From the NCBI GenBank assembly GCA_008933995.1, contig WARS01000029.1, positions 22,008,879-22,072,878 of the forward strand: a stretch of DNA of 64,000 nt, read 5' to 3'. The position numbers and the translations under genes were made by a program. The stretch is from Datnioides undecimradiatus (taxonomy: Eukaryota > Chordata > Actinopteri > Lobotiformes > Datnioididae). This document shows, in pieces, positions 47,204 to 59,734 of this stretch. Below the pieces are notes generated by a model that was given only the letters and a program-made list of their open reading frames with translations, was not told the origin of the DNA and searched no databases. How positions within the stretch are numbered: the first letter of the stretch is position 1; each line of letters starts with the position of its first letter.

Positions 47204-50200
47204 ATGTACAGAAGGTCCCCGCTGACAGCTGGTATAAAGTGCAACAGCTGCCGTTTTCATAACCAGTGCCCATGTTTCATAAATAGCAAATGAACCTGCA
47301 CCTTGCACAGAAACATAGCGATGTAAAAGCTTTGGTATTTTCCTGCTGTTTAAAGGATGCATTGTTCAGATAAACAGAGGCACCTGCACAGGCGGCACAT
47401 CAGCATGAGCAGCAGTGCTCCTCCTTGGTTAAATATCACATACATTACGTTCGCTTTGCATTTGGTACCTTTGCTCCCGTGCAGTCAAATGAAGACGTGG
47501 ACAGGACAGGAGATGGCGAAGACAGAGAGTCCACAGGCCGAGTGTCTGTCCCTGCCTTTCAAATAGCAAAGCCTCAGGTGCAGACGGACATGTCTTTTAA
47601 AGGTAATGAGATTACACTCACGTTACAGCCAAAACACACTTACTATGAATTAAGAGGCAACATAAAATCCCTTTGTTGTGTTCACAGCTTTTTTTGTTTA
47701 AACCTGTAACTTGGTTGCTAAAGACCTCGCTTGTTTTATATTCTGCATGACAATTTGTCTGATTATAATATTTAAAAAAAAGTGGAAGTGGAGTCTTGGA
47801 ACTGGAAAGCGCACGCCACGCTGTCAGTGAAAAACAAGTTCAGGCTGCAAACGTGAAAACACAAAGGTAACAAAACGCACTGTTCAGTCTTTTGTTTCCT
47901 CCCAGACTGCAGCGTTGCATGCTCCTTTCAGAAATGCGAGCAGTAATATGGGTTGCATAGTCTGATAATGTTAAGTGCGGTTCAGTGGAGCCAGATAGGG
48001 TCGGCTGGAAAGAAATTATACACCCAAGGCCATAGCAGTGGTGTCATGTCTGGGAGATTTGTTTTCACAAACTGAGAGGAGGGCTGATTTCGAACACGTT
48101 AAAAAGCGAAATCCCATACGGTTGTTTCCTTTCTAACTTAAAAACCGCAGCCCAGACTACATATGACATCCAAGTGTTATGCATATTGATGCGTCGAGTC
48201 GAAGCAGCTGGATTTTGCTGGTGCAAAGCTGAATCTGAGGCACATAATATGAATTCGCACGTAGGCAGCACAACGTGTCAGCATGCTGTTACCATATGAA
48301 TAGAAAGATTCCAGTGCCCACAAGTCATAATGAAATAAACTGTGAAGTCCTCTCAACTGTCCTCTTTGTAGTAGCTGTAACTGTGTGGGCGGAGGTGTGG
48401 AAGAGGTTCAGCCATGTTTCTTTCTGCTTTGTGGGAGGATTCTGGATTTGACTCTTAAGTTTTGATCTATCTTCTTCTTGGAGGCAGAGACGGTTCCTCT
48501 TGGTGACCGCTGCCCACCACGAAAACTGAATTTAGACGAACTGAATAAATGCCTTTCTTCACAGTTGGGGGGTTGATGTGCTGCTCTTTGGTTCAGGTCC
48601 ACGCTGTGATTTTGCTGAATGTTGCCCAAAATTTTGTCAACTTCAGCTTCAAATTTGAATTTAATACATTTCTATTGGAACAAGACGCTACACCAATGCC
48701 AATGGCTCACTGATGCAATCAACTCAGCATTAGAGCACGCTGGGGCAGCTTATAGATGGGTTTTCATGGCGCAAGACGGCTTTTTCAGCCAAGAACAAGC
48801 CAAAAATGATCATTTCCACATATCGTTTTCATGTCTGTGGTGCAGGAATTGTGCATGTTATTGTGTCATAAACATTTTACGGCCCCGACATATCCAGAAC
48901 AGTTGGGATATTGGTCAAAATATAAAGTTGAATAAGAATGACGGTGCAACTTTTGGCCTTGGCAGCGGATCCGCCTGCTTTTATGCACTCGCCTGGTTAC
49001 AGCGGGGCAATTAGCTAACAATCAAGGAGCGCATAATGTCCCCCATGCAGAGCATAAAAACAAATCCAAGCAGGTGGCCGTTGGAGCTGCGTGTCAGCAA
49101 AAGAAGGATTTTCATAGTATGCATCAACAACAGCAGTTCGGGACAGACGCCGGCGCGCTCGGAGTTCGAATGGACTGGCACTTACTGAGCGTGCAGAATC
49201 ACGAAAGTTTCATTTTTATTTTCTGTTTTTTGATCCGCTGCATGCAGATGAGTCCAGTCACCTTGTGGCACGGCACATGCTGCTCAATACAACATCTCCT
49301 GTAGCTGATAGCATGCCAGAATTGCATACACGGGCTTTAACTCGGGAGCTATTAGCAGTTTTGACAGCAATACAGCGAGCCGCTTTGTGGCGTCCGACGT
49401 CTGTAGGGAAACACTAGGGATCGGACCAACGAACCGCAGCCGGCGAACGCTTACTTTCCGAACTTACGTAGCTCGCTGATGGTGGCATGTTTCATTTTGA
49501 TGGTGGGAGTAAATCGCCTTCACACTTGCGTTTCCAGAAATCGGGGCCCCGGGTAGAGAGCGCTGGCTCCGTCCATAAAGCTCGGGTACATTCACGGGTC
49601 CCAGCACTTTTATTTGTGCCTTGTCTTGCATCCTCCTGGCAGATAGCAGGAGACGTTTCATCTGCGGGGATATGTGACTTAATATATCTGAGAGGATATA
49701 TCTATGTGCTTTTGTCAGTGTCTCTCAAGTATACATTTTATAGCTTGGAGAAGTTGAAAGAGGAGGGGAGGTGTGGGGGGGTCTCAGAGCTCTGTAGCTG
49801 CAGTATATAATATCTGGGTGCAGCGTGTGACATTGCAGAGAGAAATTCGTACTGAGGGCTGTCATATGGTGTGTGGATATGGTGTCCATAAACCCTGAGG
49901 GTGTGAGAATGATAAAACCCTGTTTTGTTGTATTGCAAGGGAGAATTCTCCCATTAACTTTGGTTTGATTGCATATAAACATGGCACGCAGGCGGCAGAG
50001 TGCTTGTTTCCAGAAATCCCTGGCTGAGCGCTGCTGTATCTGCTGCCAAGTGAGGTAGGTTACATGGCTGGGAGCAGTGTAGCCTCAGCCACGGATGGCA
50101 GCCTGCAAAGACCACGGTGGTGCCAGGGTTACGGGTATGTAAAGGGAAGAAAATGTGCCCATTACACTCAGACAGCCTTCCTCACCAAGCCGAGTGTGAT

Positions 50201-50570
50201 CCGCCGCTCGCGCCCTCTCCCCGTCTCTGTCCTTCCTCCATTTGGATCGCCTTTCAACCACTTTCTCTTCATCACACTGATACACTCCCTCACCAAGAAT
50301 ATAAACAACACTCACTCGCTCGCGCACATACACAAATTCTCAGCCCTCAATCCATCCCCGCGCTATCCAGACAAATCAACAGTTGGAGCCAGAAGCTTTC
50401 TGCCCATCTGGTCGGCCATTTCCAGCGGGTCCCAGCGTGCGGAAAGAGGGAGAGACATCTAATCCCCATCCTGCCTACGAACTGGAGAGTTCTGATAGTT
50501 TCCACCCAGTCAAAGTCAGGAACGGTGAATACAACTCTGCCACGCGGCTGCCAAGGTCACCAAACTCTGT
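47204..50570. other. Non-coding DNA, possible regulatory patch at 48.9-49.06 kb
   Basis: No gene is recognised. The part from 48,880 to 49,060 (GGGCAATTAGCTAACAATCAAGG, GCATAATGTCC) is motif-rich. A 25-codon frame from ATG at 49,981 (MARRRQSACFQK, then a CCICC motif) ends next to a donor-like AG|GTAGGT at 50,053, but it matches nothing I know. Confidence 0.35.
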
Positions 50571-50571
50571 A

Positions 50572-50662
50572 ATCTCTCTCCCTCTCGCTCTGTTTTGCTC
50601 TTTCTCACTCATTCTCTCTCTGTCTCGCACTCACCCACACACCTCTTTCTTTTCCCTCTCTT
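50572..50662. repeat. Pyrimidine-rich (CT)n-like low-complexity tract
   Basis: About 90 bp of mostly CTCT, CTTT and CACTC units on the plus strand; degenerate simple sequence. Confidence 0.75.
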
Positions 50663-51660
50663 AGTCACACAGTGCATATCCTGCAGAGGTTTGATTGTAC
50701 CAAATCCGTGGGGGGAAAGGCCCACTTTGCAGACACAGCAGCTGATGTACTGTACTCCACAGTGATTAGTGTGAGGCCAGCTCCCAACAACTGTCGAGCC
50801 ACGGGCAGAGGAACCTGGGAAGTGTGTGCCCTCAAATATCAAACAGCAGATTGCAAAGTTAACTTTTCCCTATGTGCTGGAGTTGATTTGGCTCAAATCA
50901 GAAGTTGTTAGTGCCGCTGCACTTTCCCTCACTGGCCTAGTTTGGACTCGGCATAGACGAGTGAATCTTAAACAAAGCCGCGTTGTCAAGACGATGGGCC
51001 TTTTATTGCAGGATGTAATATTGTGTTACCCAGATTCTCCCTTTCTGCCTTCTGGCCTGTGTGCACTGGCAAAACATGTGGCTAAATGAAACCCACAGTG
51101 GCTTCTGCACTTATGATTCTGTAAAGGGAAAAGTAAACAGGAATGCATTAGCACGAACGGTGACAATTTGAGAAATCAGCTTTATTGCGTATGAGATTTA
51201 CTCATTCTCCCGCGGAGCTCCTTGGCTGGCTGTTTTTTTAATCTTTATTTATTCAGGGGAGGTTGGCTGCAGAGGCGCGCTCATTTTCATCCAGCTGCAG
51301 TACGCAGCACTCACACCTGGGAGCTGCACACTATAGCCATTGTTTTGAGCCAATGAGCAGCTCCACTGGAGCAGCGGGAGGTTAAACGCTTAGCTCAAGG
51401 GCACCTCGATCCCAGTTGTCATGGGAGCGCAGATAGGTTCTCTTTGCCAAATCAAAGTTTCGAGCCGGTCCAGGTTTGAGGCGCTGACCTTCCGCTCATA
51501 TGCTGCCTACCTCACTAACCCGCGGGCTGACCTGAGAGCACCTGCACGCCACACCGAGCGTGCGGCGCCTGTTTGAGTTAGATACAAATTTAAATGTCAT
51601 GTTCTGCCCCGACGTACTGCTACCCAAAACAATACAGTTGTGCAATTTTATTAAGAGTCT
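50663..51660. other. Non-coding DNA, nothing recognised
   Basis: No repeat or gene is identified. Confidence 0.4.
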
Positions 51661-51661
51661 C

Positions 51662-51679
51662 GGGGGGGGGGGGGGGGGG
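51662..51679. repeat. Poly-G tract (G18)
   Basis: Eighteen consecutive G residues, long enough to form a G-quadruplex. Length polymorphism and assembly error are both likely here. Confidence 0.9.
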
Positions 51680-54600
51680 TCAAAAGACGTGGGAAAACAA
51701 GGTGGGAGAGTCACATGGTAGCAGATCGGAGCCCTCGCATGTATGAGAGAGTCATGGCAGAAAGAGGCGAGTATTAACAGATACTCAGCATTCAAGCAGG
51801 CCGACCAGTTTTGGGAAGAGTGATCCGCACACCACAGAGCCTCTACTGTATTATTTACCTTCTGTGTTTATTTAATGATGAGGGATAAGCTCCACAGGCT
51901 CGGTGGAGCAGAGTCCAAAAACCCTTTATGCAGTGCAAATATGGCTGCGTACCACATGCCATATCAATAATACAGTTTTTTCAGTGTAAACATAAACAAG
52001 TTACGGTCAAATATATGTTTTAAATGTGTTTTCGTTACTTCGGATGTTTCCTTTTTCTTTATTTAACCGCCACCAAATTAACACGTTATGTTCTGAATGC
52101 GGCGCTTTGCAAACACGGACGTCAGCTGCTCGCCGCGAACCCGCAGACGCTCCACGACAATACGGTGGCAAAGAAGGCAAGCTGTGCCGTTTCGCTGCGG
52201 CGGTGCAGTGTTTGAAAAACAAACCAAAAAAACAAAAAACCCTTCAGCCATGCAATCACGACTTTCCCCCCGAGGACAGAGCAGTCAGTCAAGTGAAGTG
52301 GAAATGCATAGTAACAATTGGCATTTGGATGAGCGGGGCCGACTGTATGCGACTGGTCATGAAATGGATGAAGGAAGCGACGCCTCCGCATGTAGAGCGA
52401 AAGGCCCTCGGAGAGCAATTCAATTTCAGACACTTTACTGAAACCCGCAACTTTGAATAAGTAAGCATGAAGGACAAAAGACTGCACACGGGCAACTAAC
52501 ACTGACACTGAGGGCGGACCGACGCTTAAATACAATCTCGGACCACAGAGCTTATGCTTGACATTGCTTTTAAAAGCCTACTCCATAGCCTTTGGCTCTG
52601 AGGCTGTTGCCTTTTCAGGTGGCTTTTGGTTCCACATAACTAGACCTACGGGTGCACTGTGGACCCTACTCTGGCTTACTGTGGTGTGAAATTGCATACG
52701 CAACCTTGAAATGATTCCCACAATAGCAGATGGTCTTAGCAATGGAGAAAAATACATTTTGCCCGCCCGTCTGAAGAAGGAAGGTGACAATAAATGAAAG
52801 TTTGATTAGAAAACGACACCTGGGGGGGTGACGACAGGTGACAGAAGAGCGAGTCTCTTCAAACTCACTGAAGAAAAATGAATTTCATCTTTGACTGATT
52901 ACGATGGCGCGCACCTACGAGAGCTTTATTAATTACGAAACCCTAAGTCGTTCTGCACGCAGGCTTCAAAAGTGACAAACTGATGTTAGCGGAGAGGCTA
53001 CGTGTTCACACGAAAACAAACAAATTAGAGGATCTTAAAATAGCTAATAATAAATGAATGGGACAAGTGCGGCTCGCAGGTGTAATGAGTACGACTGTGA
53101 ATAATCAGGATGCGACATGTGCTGCAATTCAGATAACGTGCACCACCGCGAGGGCCTTAATACTTTTGGGCTGCAAATGCAAAGCTGATGATAATCAATA
53201 CATTAGAATACGAGCTATTTTCTGACATCCCTATTATGCCTCGCGGTGCACTTTTAAATAAGGTGCCTCTGGAATCAGCTAAGTACGTTGAAAAGATGCT
53301 GAATCATAAAAAGCACTCTGAGGGGACCGGTACTTTAAAACCGGAGTTGTTTGGTGACTGTGGCAATGATTTATGGGGCAAATTCAGATGGAACCATTTT
53401 CTCATTAGAGAGGAGAACATCGAACCAACCTCCTCTCTTACAGCTTAGTGAACTAAATGCTCAGTGATTGATGCTGATGCTGATGTGCTTACTGCACATT
53501 CAGGCTCCCAATCTAAATTGCAGATGTCAGAGCGCATGTGGCGTCCATCGCTGCGCTCCTTTGTATTCAGACAACGTGGTCAAAGAATGAATTACCTTTT
53601 CTTGGGGTGGGGGCAATACATCCACATCATTTAGACTTGTTGATTTACTGTCATTTGCCATTTAATCACTGCAGATTTAAAGTGTAGATGGACTTTAAAT
53701 GGACCAGCGCTAACTGTTGCTCCTCACCCCCCCCCCTTTCTCCTTGTTTCAAGGCTCTGTCATCCTTCTCCTGCCATCCTTCATCCTGTTATCCTCTAGG
53801 TCCCTTTTTCTTACCGTAGTCATGCTCGCAAGTTACCTGAGTCCATTTAATTCCTGAAGCACCGAGGAGCCAAGAAAACATGGCTGACATGTGGATGGCC
53901 ATTAAGTGCAGTCATCATTCGTCCGGCAAATCTGATTTGCATGTGTCCTCTACTGAAGGGTTTTTTTGTTTTTACCAGGCAAGCAGCAAAATGGATAATA
54001 ATGTGATTACGCACACTAAAAGCTAGCGAGTTCTTTACATTTGTATTTTAAAAATAATATATAAAACTCGACTTTTCCTCCGTGCTCAATGACAAAGCTG
54101 AAACGATTTTAAAAAAGAGAGAGACGAGGTAATTTGTTGCTTCAGAACATACAAATGTACAGACGGATAAGGCGAGGGGCACGCTGTGCCTTTTTTTTCT
54201 GTTTCTTCTTCCTGTTTAGCGCATCACTAACCTTCATCCGACAATAAAAAGCAACTTTAAAGAGCAGCTTCACTGATTTAACACATCAAAGTATGTTTAC
54301 AGGTCTTGGATAATGCCAAAGATAGACTATAAAATGGGTAAGGAAGTATGGAAGTATTAAAATTGATGCACGGATGCATAAAAGCAGAAAAGGTTGCGCA
54401 TCACTGAGTAACATAATTAAAATAGTCTAGCTAGCATTAGCACTAGCTAGCTAAACGGGCATTGCACAATGACAACAGCTAGCTTGTTTATATGCATTCC
54501 TATCTGAAATGGACCATAAAATGCGCTCACCCTTACATTCCCCCCCGTTGAATTCAACAGAATCAAGACCTGCGCTAGTCTCCTAAAGGGGGCTGAGCTG

Positions 54601-55205
54601 TGCTAAAACCCACAGGACACAGATACAGGAAATGACTCTTGAACAGTCTTTCCAGTCTCTGGACGCTGCTGCATATAGAAGGAGCTGCACAAAACCTGAC
54701 AAACGTACTCATATGATGTCACACAATGTCCAACCGAACCGTCTCTGGTCCAGTTGCATCGTGGGTAACGTAGGCAGCTGGTGTTTGCAAGATGCATGAT
54801 TATATTTATAACTCTGCAATGTGCATCAGATAATTTCACAGAATTGCTTTTTAACATCAAGCTAAATGCTCAGATTCATTGTGGTTTTGTAGTCCCGTAT
54901 GACATTTCGGCCGTCTGCGAGGACCTGGCTTTGAAAACATCCCACCTGCAAACCTCTACTCAGGCACAATTTCAAATCTCTCCCCACAACTGTCTGGCTC
55001 TGACTAATTCTTTTTCCCCGCTCTCTTCTTCCAGTAAGCTTGGCTGCATGTCTGTGTGTGTGTTTGTGCGCAGTATGTTTGGACAGGTCAGATCTAATGA
55101 TCATTAGTGGAGGAAAACAGGTAACGCTTGGGAAAGAGCCTCCACAAAGCTCTATTTATAGCAGACCCGGTCCGGAGGCATGGAGCCCCCAGGGAGAAAA
55201 AACAA
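51680..55205. other. Non-coding DNA, no gene recognised
   Basis: The overlapping frames of 114-144 codons at 52,026-52,535 run on both strands across the same DNA, have no recognisable domain and look like chance. A C10 run is at about 53,727. CTAGCTAGCATTAGC with CTAGCTAGCTA (54,427-54,455) forms a small imperfect inverted repeat. Confidence 0.35.
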
Positions 55206-55209
55206 AGTC

Positions 55210-55450
55210 ATAGATCAGCCTGAGGGGAAGTAATTAGGACAGATATTTAAACTGAATAATGCAGGCTCGCTGAAATATTGAAACCACCTAAAGTTTATTA
55301 ATTAAGTGCTAATCTGGTGAATAGGCTTGTTTCATGTCTCCCTTATTCTGTGCCAGCTGAATTATTCAGGGACACGAAGGCATACAGGACAGATAACACT
55401 CTGCCGTACATGTCATCAGTGCTCTCGTTAAGAGATGATTAAAGGCACGC
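55210..55450. promoter_or_regulatory. Candidate enhancer centred on TTAATTAAG
   Basis: Repeat-free DNA with AAGTAATTAGGAC, CTGAATAATGC, TTATTAATTAAG (TTAATTAA at 55,298-55,305), GCTAATCTGG, CTGAATTATTC and GATGATTAAAGG. The spacing and mix of homeodomain-like cores resemble known developmental enhancers. Function is inference only. Confidence 0.38.
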
Positions 55451-56069
55451 TCCGACTCGGTACTTGTGCGTCAGCAGTCTGCTATTACAGTCGATATGGT
55501 TCCGCAATACCCACCGTAGTGAGTCAGTCACACTACAGTAGTCTAACAAGGTCACTTTGAAGTTGCAGCAGTGCGCAGTCAGTGAAGATTTGTTAGGAGA
55601 GTTTTAAAAGGGGGATTCAATTACACATGGCCAGCCAGGCATGTGCGCCAGAGCATACGAGGAGACAGGCAGACACATGGTCACACGCGACTCTGCGAAA
55701 GCACCGTACTGTACACGCCGGGGTCAAATACACAGTTCTGCTCCGTTAGCATTAGGTAAACAAATGCCGCAGTTAATTTACTGTTTTGCAGCCGTGCATA
55801 CATTCGAGTACAAGGTGACAGCTGCCCTCTGTCTCTAATCCCTGCTCTATTTTTCTATTCTGTCTCTATTTTTTTTTCTTATCTGTCGCTTCTCTCGCTT
55901 GCTCTGTCTCCCACTTTCTCATTTCAAGCCCCCCCCATCTTCCTCCTTTCTTCTTTTGTTCATGCTGCTTGAGTTTCACAGATGGAGTGACTTGAGGCGA
56001 TGGTGGTTATGCAAAACACAGTTCAAATGAATGCAGGGCTGCCTCAATGAAAATGGCATAAAAGGCATG
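55451..56069. other. Non-coding DNA with pyrimidine tract
   Basis: Between about 55,838 and 55,935 the plus strand is a degenerate CT-rich tract with a T9 run and a C7 run. No gene is recognised. Confidence 0.5.
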
Positions 56070-56091
56070 CACACACACACACACACACACA
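56070..56091. repeat. (CA)11 microsatellite
   Basis: Perfect CA run followed by AAAACAC. Confidence 0.93.
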
Positions 56092-56277
56092 AAAACACAT
56101 CTAACTCCTTTATGGCATGAAAATCTTGTGGCGGAGGCTGAAAAGTACATTTAGGATTTCATTATTATAAAAGCAGGGAGATAATTTTTCTGTGCATGGC
56201 TGGAATGAATGCATTGTTCGACAAAAGAGGGTAAAATTATACACACAGATACATATTTAGAAAAAAAAATCCAGATT

Positions 56278-56291
56278 GGGGGGGGGGGGGG
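56278..56291. repeat. Poly-G tract
   Basis: About 14 consecutive G residues. Confidence 0.85.
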
Positions 56292-56722
56292 CTACTGGTT
56301 CTGCACAGATTAAACTGTCAGCAATGACGATGAATTATTCCCCCTGCAAAGTCCATCAGATATCCCGGACAGCAATGCGTTGCCTCGATTCCAGAAGTTG
56401 CACTTTTTTTTTTTTGTTTTCTCATAATAAGATAATATATGTAATCTAGTAATATGATATACTACAGTGCTGCTGACACTTTTAAATCCTAAACATTGAA
56501 TGAAAACAATGTATTCATAGGTTAATATGATTCAATCATGATTATGTATAATTGTTCAGAACGAGGTGCAATCAAAATACCCCGTGACTGTTCCTGTAAC
56601 ATGCAGGAACCACCCCTGTTTTAACCATCCCCATTGGTAGTCATCTTTGATGTAGGCTGGACGTCGTCTGAACCTTGTCTACTGTTTTAAGGCAGCAGCC
56701 GTTCAAGCTGAATTCCATTTTG
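56292..56722. other. Non-coding DNA with a T-rich tract
   Basis: A T run is at about 56,406-56,416, followed by AT-rich sequence. Nothing is recognised. Confidence 0.4.
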
Positions 56723-56754
56723 GAGAAGAAGAAGAAGAAGAAGAAGAAGAAGAT
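56723..56754. repeat. (GAA)10 microsatellite
   Basis: GAGAAGAAG pattern repeated without interruption. A purine-only strand of this kind can form triplex DNA. Confidence 0.93.
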
Positions 56755-58544
56755 GTCTCCAGTGTGTTTTCAAAGGGCTGCGCACCCGAATTATGGCACC
56801 GTCACGAACAGATCGGGTTGTTTGTGTTGAATTTTGTTTCTCAGATGCCTCGGTGCAGAAGAGCTCTCCGCTGACAGTGAATTAGACCCTGGGGGATGAA
56901 TTCACGGTGCACAATCCCTTGAATCCCACAGAAAACAACCAGCATGCCCTCCTGATCTGACTCAACGACTTACCTCTTTGACACTGTGGTCATTTTGACC
57001 TCCAGGACTGCTGTTGGGTCACAGACGGTCACGATCCACAACGTGATGCTTGGGTTTTGACTCGTGCTCTCGGCTGAAGACTGAGGTCCACGGTGACAGG
57101 ATTATTGCACAATAATCTGTATTTTGGGCATAAAGATGCACATGTGCAATTTCTGGGAGACATGGTGAGCACTTTATTTGCGCGAGGAACAGTGAGTCCT
57201 TTATGTGTCGGCGTACCCGACCAGTCGGCGCGCTAAGTGGGCGAATTTGTCAGATTGTCTGTTTTGGAAAGTTACAAAATTGCTGAACACAGGCAACCCA
57301 ATTATGATGTTGGAAAGATGTGGGAGGAGGGGGGTTTCAGTTGCCGGTAGGATGCCTCCAGCGTAATTCCTGCAAGATTGCCTGAGACTTATTGAAGCTC
57401 CCTCCTGTATGGAGTGCGTCCCATATCGCACAAGTGAAACTCAACAACTCGGTGCAATATACTATAAATACCATATAGATTCGCTCATGCATTAGGAACA
57501 ATCATATAATCTGGGAAATTTCTGTCAGCACTTTCCTGACATCGTTCTCGACAGCCGCTTAAGCTAATGGGGGTCTGATTTGAATACTGCTTAGTCAGTA
57601 ATTGCTGTCTCTTTATTGTCAAGTTTTTATGTTGCGAGATGGCCTCGGTCTTGACGACTGTACATCGCTTAACATTATCCCTGAGGTGCGGGGTCAATCA
57701 ATACAGCAGGACCTGTCCTTTAGGAAAATGCAGATATGTTGAGAATCAATACTCCTGTGTCATCGCCTCTCATTTCAATCAGGGTGGCTGAGATATGACA
57801 CCGTGGCACCTCTCCCGGGGTAAAGATTATACAACGGAGTGAATCTCAATGGAAGCCCATGAATTATTTGCTTCTCCTCTCGTTTCCCCACCTTCTTTAA
57901 CCCACCGTAGCACCTCGTTTCCTGGGCTGTCGTAATTTTTGCAAGATTCACTTTTTAGGAATCACACAAAAGTGATGTTTCAGTTTTTAGATGACACGTT
58001 AAATCCAAGCCTAAACCGCTTCTCTTTGTCGAAGCCCGAGCTTGAGCCTGTCGCTCTGCATGAGCTGCACCAGTCATCCCTCTGAGCCTGAATCTGTGTC
58101 TGTTTCTCAAACTAAGCCTAAATCTGCTTCTCAGCCCGAGTCTGACTCTATCTCTTTATTATTCTGTCAAAGCCTTAACCTGCATAAATACCTACCAGGG
58201 GTCTTCGGAAACACGGGACCCTATTACAACTTATTTCATTAATGTAATTCAGCGAGGAACTCGGCTGCCAGGTATTCCTTGAATGATTTTGTTTTATCCC
58301 GTGCTGTCTGTTACCAAGGATAACAAATGACTGTGCATCTGGGACGTCTAATGATGTCCTGACAAAAAGGCCGAACCCACAACATGCTCCAAACCCTGAA
58401 CAGTAGCAGCAAAGGAAGCTGTAAGCAAAGTGAAACGTTGGTGATGAAACTGTGAAAAAGAGGAAGGGTCAGCATCACTGATCATCTTCTCCAACCAAAT
58501 GACAGCCCTGGTCCCGGACGTTGGTACCTGGCAATGATTGGTTG
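56755..58544. other. Non-coding DNA, no gene recognised
   Basis: The patch 57,500-57,640 (CTTAAGCTAATGGGG, CAGTAATTGCTGTC) is repeat-free and motif-rich. From 58,027 to 58,150 a loose 36-base periodicity of GAGCCTGAATCTG and GCCTAAATCTGC suggests a decayed tandem array. Confidence 0.35.
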
Positions 58545-58790
58545 AGACGTGGACTGTACGTACATAGCGCTTGTCTAGTCTTCTGACCACTCGAAGCGCT
58601 ACAAGGCAGCATTAACCCATTCACACGAAAGGAAACCGACGTATTCACGCACTGATGACGCATCATCAGGAGCAATTTGGAGTTTGGGGTCTTGCCCAAG
58701 GACACTTTGGCATGCAGCCTGGAGGAGCCGGTGATTGAACCCCCTATCTTCTGATAGGTGCACCACCTGCTCTACCTCTGAGCCACAGTC
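58545..58790 (-). mobile_element. tRNA-derived SINE of a common teleost type
   Basis: Read on the minus strand, the element begins CTGTGGCTCAGAGGTAGAGC. An A-box-like TGGCTCAGAGG lies at 58,775-58,785 and a B-box-like GGTTCAATC at 58,733-58,741, with the spacing of a tRNA internal promoter. The body contains CTTGGGCAAGACCCC and ends with a tail of the form GACTAGACAAGCGCTATGTA, which I recognise from many fish genomes (usually GACTAGAAAAGCGC). It is transcribed by RNA polymerase III when young and copied by a LINE partner. Substitutions against the remembered consensus suggest an old copy. Confidence 0.8.
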
Positions 58791-59699
58791 TCACATGTCT
58801 CATGGTCAAGACACAACGATAGCTAAGGACTCTAGAGTCACCTTATCTAACACTATCACCCACAAAATAGCTGTGTAGCCTGAATGCAGCGTGACGGTAT
58901 TATTGGGCTGTGCATTGGAACAGTGTTAGTGAATTAAAAGTACTAATTACAATCACAGTTTCTTTTCATTTTGCACCCTGATGTGGCCACACATTGACAC
59001 CAACTTATGTTTGGCTGAGACGAATACGTCGGTCCCTAGTGGCCAGAAAGGGTAAAATCGAATCCCGCTCCGCCTGGAAAGTCGGTTGAAGTGGAGTGAA
59101 TGTCAGACTAAATATGGAAACCGAGCGTAACGAGTTTACGATTCTGTCTCACATCAGGCAACATGAGTGATTCTCTTTCATCCGAAGTCCTTGAACTTTC
59201 CCAGCGCTTGACCACCCAGAAGCGTAACCTCTGACTGAGAATCATCGATTACTCCTGCGTTCACACAGCAAAATAAAAAAAAAAAGTAGCCCTAGTTTCA
59301 AATATAGCCTGAACTCTGTGAGTCTGCAGCAGGGATACAGGAAGGACATGTGGTAAGACTGTAATTCTTGAGCATCCTTGGACACGCCTCCTGGTTCTCC
59401 CTTTTACTCTAATTTCAGATCACTGGAGTCGAAGGAGAGTTGGCAGGTAGGGCCCAGTAGCCCAGACATCCCTCTACTGAACAGAAACAGAATGAGCCTC
59501 GTTGTCGGACTGTGAGTTCCAGGCTTTCTCTTTCAGGTTCACTCAGCGTTTAAACATGTTTTGCTTCGAGCTGACCGGCCGTTGTCAGGGGTCAGTACCT
59601 TTTTTAGTCTCAGTCATGGTTTCCAGCTCAACTCATATGACGCTCCAGTGGACACATCTGCAAGCAACGGCAGCGCGAGGCTTGACACAAGCATCTGCT

Positions 59700-59700
<1 letters not shown>
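58791..59700. other. Non-coding DNA, nothing recognised
   Basis: No gene is identified; an A-rich run lies at about 59,274-59,285. Confidence 0.4.

Positions 59701-59701
<1 letters not shown>

Positions 59702-59731
<30 letters not shown>
59702..59731. repeat. (GT)15 microsatellite
   Basis: Perfect run. Confidence 0.95.

Positions 59732-59734
<3 letters not shown>

Noticed and set aside
49981-50058. Small frame MARRRQSACFQK with CCICC and adjacent AG|GTAGGT donor as a possible coding exon
   Set aside because: No similarity to a known protein and the donor match alone is weak; it also stops one codon later.
52026-52535. Overlapping 114-144 codon frames on both strands
   Set aside because: Mutually overlapping frames on opposite strands with no recognisable protein; typical of chance in CpG-containing DNA.
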